Notes: generated by a model from the sequence alone, not told the origin. A stretch of 64,000 bases of DNA from JBHIET01 sp046760785 (GCA_046760785.1 JBHIET010000004.1:1-64000), one strand, 5' to 3'. Counted from the first letter of the stretch, positions 1-8,395 are shown. Translations and numbers: made by a program.

Positions 1-48
1 GACGACTGGCCTGATTTAGCTGCTAGCGGAGTGCGAAATCTAGGCTAA
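1..48 (-). mobile_element. Right end of a MITE-like element (family 1, copy A), cut by window edge
   Basis: The terminal inverted repeat GTGCGAAATCTAGGCTAA lies at 31-48. The preceding bases (about 4-30, gactggcctgatttagctgc...) match the reverse complement of the left interior of the copy at 44370-44583. This is therefore a further copy in the opposite orientation, with most of it lying before the window. No transposase is visible. Confidence 0.75.
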
Positions 49-94
49 GAGGCCGGGACTCTGGGCGTTTATGCGTCCTATCCGTTCGCCTGGC

Positions 95-583
95 CTACGA
101 AAGGTGATCGAAGGGGTTGTCGGTAACCATGCCCTCGGCTGTGGCTGCTGCCAACTGTTGCTTGTCACCACTGATGAGTGAAGATTAGGTTGAGTTGGCG
201 CCGGGCCAGGACCTGGTAGTGGCGCAAAGCGACGGCCAATTGTATGGCATCGTAGGCTTTGAGGGGGTGGCGTTGGGTCAATTAGCGGCGGCGTAAAAAT
301 CGCCGGAAATGATCGGGATCAACTCGAAGAGCGTATCGGCCTCGGCCAGAAAACGGTCGAAGATGCCTTTCCGGGTGCGCTGTCTGATCCGTCCCATTCT
401 GTGCAGAATGGCAAAGGCGGCGGTTACTTCTGCGATGCTGACTTCGGCGATGAAGACCGTGTTCGTCCTTATCCCTGTGTCTGGCGCAAGCCGGTGAACC
501 ACTTTCTTGACCCACACGCTGCCGGGTTCGTCAACGTAGTACTTGACTATCGCGCTGGCGTCGAGGAAGTAGTGAAGGCCCAT
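95..583 (-). pseudogene. PIN-domain (VapC-like) toxin, broken by two frameshifts
   Basis: Read on the minus strand from ATG at 583, the first frame gives a PIN start (LDASAIVKYY, then EVSIAEV) and stops at about 278 after GDFYAAAN. The homology continues at once in a second frame (HPLKAYDAIQLAVALRHY). It then resumes in a third frame (SGDKQQLAAATAEGMV...DNPFDHLS) and ends at TAG, complement of 95-97. All four acidic positions expected of PIN nucleases (Asp in LDAS, Glu in AEV, Asp in AYDA, Asp in SGD) survive, but spread over three frames. Intact VapC-type proteins are RNases of about 130-150 residues, so the full set of pieces is present. Two indels inactivate it unless they are sequencing errors. 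The decayed antitoxin lies 4 bases upstream. Confidence 0.8.
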
Positions 584-586
584 TGG

Positions 587-906
587 TTAGCGCCTGTTCT
601 GAATGATGACGTCGCTGAGCATAGGGCCTGGCTTCAATTTGTGCATCTCTTGGATGATGGCTTGCTTCTCGTCCTCCGGCAAGGCGTGCCAGCGCTCGGC
701 GTGTACTCGTTCCTGTGGTGTTAGATCGCGGATCAGTCCCTCGGCCTTAAGTTCGGCCAGCACCGCTCTCGCTCTGATAAGCCCTCTATCTTCTCCTCAC
801 TGACCAGAGTGGGCCGCCCGCCATCACCTCGCAACTCTCATATGGCCTGCTCCAGCCACGCCACCCGCGTTTCCAGTTGTCTCAGTGCAACTTCGACTGT
901 CGCCAT
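587..906 (-). pseudogene. Antitoxin partner of the PIN toxin, broken by an in-frame stop and a frameshift
   Basis: A good ribosome binding site (AGGAGGTG, complement of 911-918) precedes ATG at 906. The frame reads MATVEVALRQLETRVAWLEQAI, hits TGA, continues ELRGDGG...VSEEKIEG, then loses frame in a G run and resumes in the next frame as LIRARAVLAELKAEGLIRDL and on to DVIIQNRR before TAA at 587-589. The N-terminal heptad pattern and the charged, helical C-terminal part resemble small antitoxins encoded beside PIN toxins. That family assignment rests on layout and composition, not on a search. Together with the next gene this forms a dead toxin-antitoxin pair. Confidence 0.65.
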
Positions 907-953
907 TTTGCACCTCCTGTCCCCCCGGCCTCGCAGGGAGCGACATAGTGCAT

Positions 954-1082
954 TCAGGTCTCCTCTTCCAGAGGCCGCCATTCCTCAGCCATCTCTCGGT
1001 CCAGCGCCGCATCAGCCAGGTAGCCAGCCTTGAGCCGCTCGCGGAGAGCCTGACGGCGACGGCCGCCACTGCCATCACTCCA
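954..1082 (-). pseudogene. C-terminal remnant of a ribbon-helix-helix type antitoxin
   Basis: On the minus strand the frame ending at TGA (complement of 954-956) reads RRRQALRERLKAGYLADAAL followed by DREMAEEWRPLEEET. This resembles the tail of CopG/MazE-like antitoxins from memory of the family. The DNA-binding N-terminus is absent and no start codon or ribosome site fits, so it is a fragment. The assignment is tentative. Confidence 0.35.
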
Positions 1083-1245
1083 AATGCAATGCTTTCTTCA
1101 GAGCAAGCCCGATGCGGGACATCAACGCCGACGACGCATACCCCAACCTGCGATACAGCACTGAGCGGTGAACTATTGCCAACTTCTCAGTTTTGACTAC
1201 AGACGTCTTCGCCAGCCCGGTTTGCGCAAAATCCTGTTCCCCTTT
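1075..1245 (-). pseudogene. C-terminal remnant of a MazF/PemK-like toxin
   Basis: The minus-strand frame ending at TGA (complement of 1075-1077) reads GLAKTSVVKTEKLAIVHRSV then LYRRLGYASSALMSRIGLAL...LHLE. The KTSVVKTEKL...RLG pattern is what the end of a MazF/PemK-like RNase toxin looks like. The N-terminal two thirds is missing. The fragment begins where the secreted-protein gene at 1187-1588 loses its family resemblance, so the two were probably joined by a deletion or rearrangement. Confidence 0.45.
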
Positions 1246-1588
1246 TCATCTTGAACAACCCGTTGTCCACCGTCACGGTGTCCGTGTCCTCGCACAGCGC
1301 GGTGCCGCCTGTGCTGACGTCGTAGATGCGCGCCCTGACGCTGTAACTGCCGTCGAGCGGGTTTCCGCTGTCATCCGTCAGCCGTCCCTGGATGGGAACG
1401 ATAGAGCTCACGATAGAGTCCGCTGCTCCCGCTTCATTCCCTTCCGCGATACCGTCCTCTTCGTCCGGCCCCTGGGACAGCACGGCCTCCACGACCCACA
1501 GCCCGGCCAACAGCAGCACCACTGCGAGCAGCAGGGCGAGCGCCGTGCGCGTGAACTTGATCTCGAAACGAATCGCTTTCGTCTCCAT
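1187..1588 (-). CDS. Truncated secreted or membrane-anchored protein
   Basis: The start chosen is ATG at 1588, preceded by a purine-rich site (GAAGGAAGAAAAGG). The 133-residue product has a basic N-terminus and one hydrophobic segment (about residues 13-35, ALALLLAVVLLLAGLWVV), then an acidic stretch and a beta-rich module (IQGRLTDDSGNPLDGSYSVR...VDNGLF). That module resembles an extracellular domain common in Anaerolineae surface proteins, which normally continues much further. Here similarity stops after about residue 115, and the last 20 residues look like out-of-frame sequence over the MazF remnant. Probably the 5' end of a larger gene cut by rearrangement. Function unknown. Confidence 0.5.
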   Translation of the reverse strand: METKAIRFEIKFTRTALALLLAVVLLLAGLWVVEAVLSQGPDEEDGIAEGNEAGAADSIVSSIVPIQGRLTDDSGNPLDGSYSVRARIYDVSTGGTALCEDTDTVTVDNGLFKMKRGTGFCANRAGEDVCSQN

Positions 1589-1730
1589 GACCTTTTCTTC
1601 CTTCGTTTTCTGGGGTTTCTCCCTGGTTCGCGCCTGCCCGCACGGGCTTGCGCACGCTATTCCCCGCCTACTCACACAGGTTTGTGCATAGGCACCTCCT
1701 TGGCCACTGCTGCACGTATCCACCGCCCGG

Positions 1731-2438
1731 CTACCCCGCGACGTACTCCCCCACCAGGTGCACCCCCATCCGGCGCGGCATCACCCGCTCCAGCAGGCAG
1801 GCCAGCCAGAACAGGCTTTCGTTGAAGGCCAGGTAGGTGGGGTCGCCAATGAAGCGCAGCGAGACCCGTTCCAACCCGGCGGCCCGCACCAGTCGCTCGA
1901 TCTGCACCGGCGCGTTGGCGCGGTAGAAGGCCGGAAAGGTATTGGGTTCGGCGCGGCCATAGAGATAGCCCACCAGTCGCCCCCGGGTCCAGCGCAAGGC
2001 CTGATTGAACATCACCAACGGGTGGCACCGGTTGGGTGTGAGGAAGATAAAATGCCCGCCGAAGCGCAGCACGCGTGCCACCTCCGCGAAGACCTGCTCT
2101 GGCTCCGGCAGGTGCTCCAGTACCCACGAGCAGCAAACCAGGTCGAAACTGGAGTCGGCGTAGGGCAGGGCTTCCGCCAGCCCGCAGGCCCGCGCCAGCG
2201 CCGGTGCACGGTGCTCGCGCAACGACATCATGTCGGGGTCGAGCCCGGCGACGAAGCCAGCCTGCGGGTGCAGTCGTTCCATCACCCCGCCCCGCCCGCA
2301 ACCCAGGTCGAGCACGCGCGTGGCAGGACTGAGGTGGCCGGCCACCAGGTCCTGGTAGACGTGGCTGCTGGGCCGCCAGCCGGGACGCATCCCGCCGTAG
2401 CGCTGGCGATAGGTCTCCTGTCGGTCTAGCGAGAGCAT
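1731..2438 (-). CDS. Class I SAM-dependent methyltransferase
   Basis: A 235-residue protein. The SAM-binding motif I is plain (VLDLGCGRGG, about residues 41-50). It is followed by an acidic position after the second strand (AGLDPDMMSL), a motif-IV-like segment (FDLVCCSWVLEHL) and VLRFGGHFIFLTPN, the order expected in the Methyltransf_11/UbiE-like fold. The C-terminal third is hydrophobic and may recognise a lipid or glycan acceptor. Substrate cannot be told. The gene stands alone on the minus strand, divergent from tRNA-Asn; AGGGGAC before the ATG is the likely ribosome site. Confidence 0.8.
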   Translation of the reverse strand: MLSLDRQETYRQRYGGMRPGWRPSSHVYQDLVAGHLSPATRVLDLGCGRGGVMERLHPQAGFVAGLDPDMMSLREHRAPALARACGLAEALPYADSSFDLVCCSWVLEHLPEPEQVFAEVARVLRFGGHFIFLTPNRCHPLVMFNQALRWTRGRLVGYLYGRAEPNTFPAFYRANAPVQIERLVRAAGLERVSLRFIGDPTYLAFNESLFWLACLLERVMPRRMGVHLVGEYVAG

Positions 2439-2579
2439 CTACGCGATGTCCCCTATGCACTTATCTGAGGAAAACTATAGATTGGAAAACTGGTGGATCG
2501 GTCTCATAAACCATCAACTACCAGTGTGCCAATTTACTAAATTATAGCCGCACCCCGCATCACGAGCAAGGGCCGGAAT

Positions 2580-2608
2580 TTGACGACAACGCCTCTCGAA
2601 GGTATAAT
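2580..2608 (+). promoter_or_regulatory. Sigma-70 type promoter of tRNA-Asn
   Basis: TTGACG at 2580-2585 and TATAAT at 2603-2608, 17-base spacer. Transcription would start about 2615, just before the tRNA at 2623. Confidence 0.75.
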
Positions 2609-2622
2609 ATCGTCGTGAACGC

Positions 2623-2698
2623 TCCTCGGTAGCTCAATTGGCAGAGCGGCCGGCTGTTAACCGGTTGGTTGCAGGTTCGAGTCCTGCCCGAGGAGCCA
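2623..2698 (+). tRNA. tRNA-Asn (GTT)
   Basis: The acceptor stem TCCTCGG (2623-2629) pairs with CCGAGGA (2688-2694). The D arm includes GCTCAATTGGCAGAGC, the anticodon loop is CTGTTAA with GTT at 2656-2658, and the T arm is GCAGG-TTCGAGT-CCTGC (2671-2687). Discriminator G at 2695 and an encoded CCA at 2696-2698. All stems are intact. Confidence 0.97.
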
Positions 2699-2741
2699 GG
2701 AGGCGCGATTGGGGAAGCAACGCTTCCCTTTTTGTTTTCCC

Positions 2742-3890
2742 ATGCGAGATAGGCTGTCTGTCATCCTTAACTGGCTGTGCCGCATTCGACCGGCTCACCT
2801 GATCCGGCTGGTGCTGGCGCTCTTCATCCTGTGGGCCATCCGCCCCCCGCGCGTGTTAGTCGTCCTCGGCCCACCCCAGCAAGTAGTCACCACGAATCCC
2901 ATCGTCGGCGTCCACACCCGCCTCACCGACGAGGTGGAGGAGTGGAAGATCCAGCGCACGCTACAGATGGTGCGCGAGATGGGCGCCCCCTGGATTGTCG
3001 AGTACTTCCCCTGGCCCTACATTGAACCGGAGGAGGGAAGGTTCAACTGGAGTCACAGCGACGCGGTGGTCAAGCACGCCGAGAACCAGGGGCTGACCGT
3101 GATCGCCCGGCTGGGTTGGGTGCCCGGGTGGGCCCGCCCAAAGCCTGGGAAGCAGGAGACCACCCTCACCTACCTGGACACCGACCACTACGACGACTTC
3201 GCCAACTTCGCGGCCGCCTTCGTTGCACGCTACCGGGGGCGCGTGAACTACGTCGTCATCTGGAACGAACCCAACCTCAGCTTCGAGTGGGGCTACCGGC
3301 CGGTGGACCCTGAGGGATACGTCGAACTGCTGCGGGCGATCTACCCTTGTGCTCACGCTGCCAACCCCGATGTGGTCGTGCTGGCCGGCGCGTTGGCCTC
3401 CACGCTGGAACCGGAGGGGAGCGCGGCCGGCCTGAGCGACCTGGTTTACCTGGAGCGCATGTACCAAGCCGGCGCCGCACCCTATTTCGACGCACTCGCC
3501 GCCCACGGCTACGGGCTGACATCCTCGCCTGAGGAGCCTCCCGCTCCTGGCACGATCAACTTCCGCCGCATCGAACTACTGCGCGAAGTCATGGTCGCCC
3601 GCGGCGACGGCGACAAGTTGATCTACGTGACCGAGACGGGCTGGAACGATCACCCGCGTTGGGCCAACGGCGTCCGCCCCGCGCAGCGCATCCAGTACAC
3701 CATCGGCGCATACGAGTGGGCCCGCCAGCATTGGCCCTGGTGTGCGTGCGTCGCGATGTGGGCCTTCCGCTATCCCGCCTCGACCCTCAGTTACCAGGAC
3801 TACTACGCCTTCGTGACAGCGGACTTCGAGCCGAAGGTGATTTATCTCGAGGTGCAAAACTACACGCAGGGAATTGGGACGGGCCCGTGA
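2742..3890 (+). CDS. Membrane-anchored glycoside-hydrolase-like (clan A type) protein
   Basis: ATG at 2742 gives 382 residues; an upstream in-frame TTG at 2709 is less likely because it overlaps the tRNA 3' flank. An N-terminal hydrophobic segment (about residues 18-40, HLIRLVLALFILWAI) should anchor or export it. The remainder looks like a TIM-barrel glycosidase. VVIWNEPNLSFEWG carries the Asn-Glu pair typical of the acid/base at the end of strand 4, and LIYVTETGWNDHP carries a Glu suited to the nucleophile on strand 7. The region between has the expected AHGYG strand-6 motif. Exact GH family and substrate are unknown. No partner gene adjoins; it follows tRNA-Asn by 43 bases and may be read from the same promoter. 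Confidence 0.75.
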   Translation: MRDRLSVILNWLCRIRPAHLIRLVLALFILWAIRPPRVLVVLGPPQQVVTTNPIVGVHTRLTDEVEEWKIQRTLQMVREMGAPWIVEYFPWPYIEPEEGRFNWSHSDAVVKHAENQGLTVIARLGWVPGWARPKPGKQETTLTYLDTDHYDDFANFAAAFVARYRGRVNYVVIWNEPNLSFEWGYRPVDPEGYVELLRAIYPCAHAANPDVVVLAGALASTLEPEGSAAGLSDLVYLERMYQAGAAPYFDALAAHGYGLTSSPEEPPAPGTINFRRIELLREVMVARGDGDKLIYVTETGWNDHPRWANGVRPAQRIQYTIGAYEWARQHWPWCACVAMWAFRYPASTLSYQDYYAFVTADFEPKVIYLEVQNYTQGIGTGP

Positions 3891-3977
3891 ACATGAATTG
3901 GAGCAGTGATGGTATTGGTTGCGCCCTTACTATGGACGTGATACAATAGTCACGCGTATGGCACGAGGAGGAATGCG

Positions 3978-4136
3978 ATGGCATCAGAGAGTACGGTAAG
4001 GGGGAGATGGCCGTCGCCGGAGCAGGTTGCAGTAATCAGCCCGAGGAAGTCCATCCACCAACCCATTTTCCCGACGTGCGCTGAGATCAGGGAAGTGGAG
4101 ATAGCGGTATCTGACCAACACTGGCCTCTGGCTTGA
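3978..4136 (+). CDS. Small ORF, 52 residues, unknown
   Basis: A very good ribosome site (GAGGAGGA, 3965-3972) stands before ATG at 3978. A possible -10 (TACAAT, about 3942-3947) lies upstream. The peptide begins MASESTVRGRWPSPEQVAV, has no membrane segment and no motif I recognise, and ends 38 bases before the molybdopterin oxidoreductase start. It could be a real small protein, a leader peptide, or a leftover of a longer gene. Confidence 0.3.
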   Translation: MASESTVRGRWPSPEQVAVISPRKSIHQPIFPTCAEIREVEIAVSDQHWPLA

Positions 4137-4174
4137 CATTCGAGAGCGTCCAAGCGGTGGGCAAGGAGTCGGGT

Positions 4175-4774
4175 ATGGGTAAGTTGAAAGACATGCACAC
4201 CCCCATATTCTGGGCCGAGGGGCACCCCGGCCCGCTGTCGGCGGAGGGGTGGCAGGTCCAATTGGGCGGACTGGTCGAGCGGCCGGTTGCGCTGACCTAC
4301 GAGGAGATTCTCGCGTTGCCCAAGTCCATCGCCGACACCCGCTTGACCTCGGTGTCGGGCTGGAGCGTGCGCGGCAAGTGGGGTGGTGTGTGGTTTGGCG
4401 ACCTTATGGCCGTCGCCGGAATCAGGCCGGAGGCCACACAGGTCCAGTTTGTCTCCTATCGCAACATCTACACGACTTGCATCCCGCTGGATGTTGCGTT
4501 GAGGGAGCGCACTTTGCTGGCCTACGAGTTTGACGGCGAACCGCTGGACGCCGACTACGGCGGCCCTGTGCGTGCCTTCTGCCCTTACCTGTGGGGGTAC
4601 AAATCGGCGAAGAGCGTGATCGCCGTCACGCTGGAGGATCGTTCGATTCCCGGCTACTGGGAAGTGCGTGGCTATCCCGACGATGCGCAGATCAAGGCCA
4701 GGCGCGTGCACGACGTCAACACCCACCGCTGGCGACACATCCCCGGCGGCGAGGTTGTCGAGTTCCTGGATTGA
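4175..4774 (+). CDS. Sulfite-oxidase-like molybdopterin-binding oxidoreductase domain protein
   Basis: ATG at 4175 is favoured by AAGGAG six bases upstream. The 199-residue product is a single oxidoreductase molybdopterin-binding domain: WQVQLGGLVERPVALTYEEI, then the cofactor pocket segment, GVWFGDLM, a Tyr/Phe-rich middle (FVSYRNIYTT), and the closing GGPVRAFCPYLWGYKSAKSV. In this family a Cys in a C-V-x-G-W-S motif ligates molybdenum. Here the matching stretch reads TSVSGWSVRGKW, so Ser replaces Cys. No Tat signal is visible. It may bind the pterin without normal redox activity, or use another ligand. No heme partner gene is nearby. Confidence 0.75.
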   Translation: MGKLKDMHTPIFWAEGHPGPLSAEGWQVQLGGLVERPVALTYEEILALPKSIADTRLTSVSGWSVRGKWGGVWFGDLMAVAGIRPEATQVQFVSYRNIYTTCIPLDVALRERTLLAYEFDGEPLDADYGGPVRAFCPYLWGYKSAKSVIAVTLEDRSIPGYWEVRGYPDDAQIKARRVHDVNTHRWRHIPGGEVVEFLD

Positions 4775-4843
4775 CGCCATCCATCATCCTGGAATGCAGG
4801 TTGACGCTCCTGGCGCTCAGACTGATTCGGCTGTGAGAACCTG

Positions 4844-6901
4844 ATGTCCAATCACCTGGCAAACGAAACCAGCCCCTACCTGCTTCAGCACGCCGATAAC
4901 CCGGTCGACTGGTATCCCTGGGGCAAGGAAGCGCTGCAGAAAGCACAGGCCGAGGATAAGCCAGTTTTTCTCAGCGTTGGCTACTCGGCTTGCCACTGGT
5001 GCCACGTGATGGCGCACGAATCATTCGAGGATGAGCGTGTAGCCGCGATCCTGAACGCGCACTTCGTCAGCATCAAGGTAGACCGGGAGGAACGGCCAGA
5101 CCTGGATCGCATCTATATGAGCGCGGTGCAGACGCTGACCGGCCGCGGCGGCTGGCCGATGTCTGTGTTTCTCACACCTGACGGCAAACCGTTCTACGGC
5201 GGCACTTACTTCCCTCCTAGCCCGCGCTACGGTATGCCCTCCTTCGCCGACGTGTTGCTGGCCATAGCTGACGCCTGGCGGAACCGGCGTCAGGAGCTTA
5301 TCGAGGGCAGCCAGCAATTGGTGGCGGCTATCGAACTGCAGATGGCGGCGACTGAAGATGTGAAGAGTGAGGATGTGAAGCGTGAGACACTGGATGCTGC
5401 CTTCGAGAATCTGTCGCGGAGCTTCGACGAGATTCACGGCGGATGGGATGGCGCACCAAAGTTCCCCCAACCGATGGCCCTCGAGTTCCTGCTGCGCTAT
5501 CATCATACCACAGGCGACTCAAAGGCGCTGCAGATGGTTACTCAGACGCTGGAGGCGATGGCTCGCGGGGGAATGTACGACCAAATCGGCGGCGGGTTCC
5601 ATCGCTACTCCGTGGACGATCACTGGCTCGTGCCTCACTTCGAGAAGATGCTCTACGATAACGCCCAATTGGCCCGCGTCTACCTGCACGGATGGCAGGT
5701 GACCGGCGAGTCCTTCTATCGCGCCGTCGCCGAGGAGACGCTCGATTACGTCGTCCGCGAGATGACCGCTGGCGAGACCGGCGGCTTTTACTCCACCCAG
5801 GACGCCGACAGCGAGGGCGAGGAGGGCAAGTTCTTCCTCTGGACGGTGGATGAGATCCGGGCCGTGCTGGGCGGTGATGCGGCTCGCTTCATAGCGGCCT
5901 ACGGCGTGACGGAGCGCGGCAACTTTGAGGGGAAGAATATCCTTGAGTTTGTGGGTCGCCCGGAAGAGCGCGCCTCGCTGGCCGACGCTCGCCGTCGGTT
6001 GTTCCGGGCCCGTGAAGAGCGTGTTCGCCCTGGACGCGACGACAAAGTGCTCACTTCGTGGAACGGGCTGATGTTGGCTGCCTTCGCCGAGGCTGCGCGG
6101 GCCTTCTCCCCCTCGCCCAACGTTGGGAGAGGGGGCCGGGGGGTGAGGGCAGAAGTCTACCGCCGCGTCGCAGAGCGGAACGCCGCGTTTCTCCTCCAGG
6201 AACTGCGGACGACCGACGGTCGCCTCTACCACGTCTGGAAGGAGGGGACGGCGAGGGTGTGCGGGTATCTCGAGGACTACACCCACCTCGTCGTCGGCCT
6301 GTTGGAACTGTACCAGACCACCTTCGATCCGCGCTGGTACCTGGCCGCCCAGAAACTGGCCGAGGTGATGATCGAGCACTTCAGCGCTCCCGTTGGCTTC
6401 TTCGACACCGGCGACGATCACGAGACGTTGGTCGTTCGCCCCAGAGAGTTGCAGGACAACGCTGTACCTTCCGGGAACGGGATGGCTGCCTCTGTGCTAC
6501 TGCGCCTGGCGGGACTGGCCCTTGAGCCGCGCTACATCCAGTTGGCACGGGCTGCGTTGAGCCCGATGCGGTCGCTGCTGGCACGGCATCCGTTGGGTTT
6601 CGGCCAGTGGTTGATCGCGTTGGACTATGCGCTTGCGCACCCTCACGAGATCGCCCTCGTGGGCAACCCCGACGCATCCGACACCCGGGCCCTGCTCGAT
6701 GTCTGCACCACCGGCTACCGCCCCCACCAGGTCCTTGCGATGGGTGATCCCGACGCTGAATCACCCGTCGTCCCGCTGCTGCGAGATCGGGAGCTGGTCG
6801 AGGGGCGGGCCACCGCTTATGTATGTGTTGACTTCGCCTGTCACCCGCCGGTCACCGATCCACAAGCGCTGCAGAAACTGACCGAAAGACCAAGACAGTG
6901 A
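4844..6901 (+). CDS. Thioredoxin-domain protein of the YyaL/SPATA20 family (DUF255)
   Basis: 685 residues, the usual size. The N-terminus is diagnostic (LANETSPYLLQHADNPVDWYPWG), followed by a thioredoxin-like active site YSACHWCHVM (Cys-x-x-Cys at about residues 49-52) and GGWPMSVFLTPDGKPF...GGTYFP. The C-terminal two thirds is an alpha/alpha-barrel resembling N-acyl-glucosamine epimerase/glycosidase folds (GGWDGAPKFPQP, GGGFHRYSVDDHW, HFEKMLYDNAQL, DADSEGEEGKFF). Family role is poorly defined. Two repeat tracts are carried in frame: a word repeat (DVKSEDVKRE, 5355-5392) and a GC-rich palindrome (SPSPNVGRGGRGVR, about residues 421-434), both at presumably exposed loops. Confidence 0.9.
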   Translation: MSNHLANETSPYLLQHADNPVDWYPWGKEALQKAQAEDKPVFLSVGYSACHWCHVMAHESFEDERVAAILNAHFVSIKVDREERPDLDRIYMSAVQTLTGRGGWPMSVFLTPDGKPFYGGTYFPPSPRYGMPSFADVLLAIADAWRNRRQELIEGSQQLVAAIELQMAATEDVKSEDVKRETLDAAFENLSRSFDEIHGGWDGAPKFPQPMALEFLLRYHHTTGDSKALQMVTQTLEAMARGGMYDQIGGGFHRYSVDDHWLVPHFEKMLYDNAQLARVYLHGWQVTGESFYRAVAEETLDYVVREMTAGETGGFYSTQDADSEGEEGKFFLWTVDEIRAVLGGDAARFIAAYGVTERGNFEGKNILEFVGRPEERASLADARRRLFRAREERVRPGRDDKVLTSWNGLMLAAFAEAARAFSPSPNVGRGGRGVRAEVYRRVAERNAAFLLQELRTTDGRLYHVWKEGTARVCGYLEDYTHLVVGLLELYQTTFDPRWYLAAQKLAEVMIEHFSAPVGFFDTGDDHETLVVRPRELQDNAVPSGNGMAASVLLRLAGLALEPRYIQLARAALSPMRSLLARHPLGFGQWLIALDYALAHPHEIALVGNPDASDTRALLDVCTTGYRPHQVLAMGDPDAESPVVPLLRDRELVEGRATAYVCVDFACHPPVTDPQALQKLTERPRQ
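6104..6150. repeat. GC-rich palindromic repeat inside a coding gene
   Basis: Reads ccctcgcccaacgttgggag then agggggccggggggtgaggg. The core CCCAACGTTGGG is a perfect inverted repeat. It is translated in frame as SPSPNVGRGGRGVR within the YyaL-like protein. Related tracts lie at 28199-28232 and 45361-45400. Confidence 0.6.
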
Positions 6902-6911
6902 GGTTTGATCT

Positions 6912-7829
6912 ATGCCAAAACAGCCATTTTCAGTGACTTTTTGGGGAGTGCGCGGGGGATATCCCAAACCTGGATCGATGACGACCAAATTCGGTGGCAA
7001 CACAACCTGCCTGGAAATCCGTGCTGGCCCTCACCTGATCATCGTTGACGCCGGTACAGGCATTATTGGTCTGGGCGAAAAGCTGATCGCTCAACACCAG
7101 GCCGATGGAAAGCCCATCACGGCCACGATACTCTTTACTCATACTCATCACGATCACACCCAGGGCTTCCCTTTCTTCGCACCATCGTATCTGGGAAGCA
7201 GCGTGCTGCACATCTTCGGGCCTAAGTTGTTGCACCAGGACTTGGAGGTTGTTCTGACTAACGCCATGCTGCCGCCCTTGTACCCCGTCCGTCTGGACGA
7301 ACTAAGGTCAATGCGGGTTATCCGTAACGTAGCTGAAAGCGAGATGATTGTTTTGAGCGAACCCGATGCGCCGCCGCAGGTGTGCAACGTCTACCGCGAA
7401 CGTGAGGAGTGCTCCCCGTGGGAAGTCAGAGTGAGGATTATGCGTAGCTACGCTCACCCACAAGGGGTCTTTGTCTATTGCATCGAGATGGACGACAGGA
7501 GACTGGTCGTTGCCACCGATGTGGAGGGCTACGTTGGCGGAGATAGGCGGCTGATCAAGTTCGCCCAAGGGGCTGATCTGTTGATCCACGATGCCGAGTA
7601 TACTGCGCAGGAATACCTCAGGGAGCCCGTCAAACAGGGCTGGGGGCACAGCACATGGGAGATGGCCGTCGAGGTGGCTCAGGCTGCCGGGGCAAAAAAG
7701 CTGGTCCTTGCCCATCACAACGTCTACCACGACGACGCATTTCTAGAAGATATGGAACGACAGGCCCAGGCACGCTTTCCTGCGGCTGTTGTAGCACGCG
7801 AAGGTCCAACGCTGGACGTGAAAGCGTGA
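6912..7829 (+). CDS. MBL-fold metallo-hydrolase
   Basis: 305 residues starting 10 bases after the preceding gene, so probably co-transcribed. The metallo-beta-lactamase metal site is complete: the motif HTHHDH (after TILF), a later TDVEG Asp, HDAEY and LAHHN. The N-terminal FWGVRGGYPKPG...FGGNTTCLEI resembles the class that includes PhnP-like and cyclic-nucleotide phosphodiesterase-like enzymes, where GVRGS-type openings are common. A two-metal phosphodiesterase activity is the best general guess; the substrate is not evident. The insertion between HTHHDH and the Asp motif is longer than in compact family members. Confidence 0.8.
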   Translation: MPKQPFSVTFWGVRGGYPKPGSMTTKFGGNTTCLEIRAGPHLIIVDAGTGIIGLGEKLIAQHQADGKPITATILFTHTHHDHTQGFPFFAPSYLGSSVLHIFGPKLLHQDLEVVLTNAMLPPLYPVRLDELRSMRVIRNVAESEMIVLSEPDAPPQVCNVYREREECSPWEVRVRIMRSYAHPQGVFVYCIEMDDRRLVVATDVEGYVGGDRRLIKFAQGADLLIHDAEYTAQEYLREPVKQGWGHSTWEMAVEVAQAAGAKKLVLAHHNVYHDDAFLEDMERQAQARFPAAVVAREGPTLDVKA

Positions 7830-7927
7830 AACGTGAGAGGGCGATTCTCACATCTCCAAACCGTTCGTCGAGCAGGCGTAGCGGGGTGGGTTGATAAGTA
7901 TATGAGTATGAGGAGGAGAAGGTAGGA

Positions 7928-8395
7928 ATGGCTGTTTTCACTGCTGCTGAAGCGATCGAGATGGCGATGGAAATCGAAAAGAACGGCGAAGTGTTCTACA
8001 ATGGGGTGGCCGCGAAGAGTGCCGATTCCGAAGTCAGGGCGCTTTTCGAAGACTTGGCTACCCAGGAGCAAGGGCACTACCGAGTGTTCCAGAAGATGCT
8101 GAAAGGAGTGAAGCCGGCTCCCGAATTGCCCGCCGCCGAGTATGAGGAGTATAAGGCTTATGTCCAGACCGCCTTGGATAGCGCGCTGTTCGCTGGGCCG
8201 GACAAGGCGTTGGCGCTGGCGGAACAGGCCCAGGACCGGGAGACGGCACTGCGAGTGGCACTGGGCTTCGAGAAGGACACCCTGCTGTTCTTCTACGACC
8301 TGCGCGAGATGGTGAGCGAGGTGGATCGAGAGGCCATCTCCGGAATCATACGCGAGGAAAAGACGCACCTGCGCCGCCTGGCAAAGATGCTGTAG
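7928..8395 (+). CDS. Ferritin-like (rubrerythrin-type) diiron protein
   Basis: 155 residues, with AGGAGAAGG before the ATG. The four-helix diiron pattern is visible: EIEKNGEVFY (helix A Glu), ATQEQGHYRVF (Glu-x-x-His, helix B), GFEKDTLLFFYDL (helix C Glu) and IIREEKTHLRRL (Glu-x-x-His, helix D). There is no C-terminal rubredoxin domain, so this is the short erythrin type rather than full rubrerythrin. Such proteins handle peroxide or oxygen stress in anaerobes. A broken flavo-diiron gene follows about 100 bases later, consistent with a former oxygen-detoxification pair. Confidence 0.85.
   Translation: MAVFTAAEAIEMAMEIEKNGEVFYNGVAAKSADSEVRALFEDLATQEQGHYRVFQKMLKGVKPAPELPAAEYEEYKAYVQTALDSALFAGPDKALALAEQAQDRETALRVALGFEKDTLLFFYDLREMVSEVDREAISGIIREEKTHLRRLAKML

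Noticed and set aside
3999..4428. Repeat of gatggccgtcgccgga-like words at about 4005 and 4405
   Set aside because: About 15 matching bases without symmetry or further extension; taken as chance.
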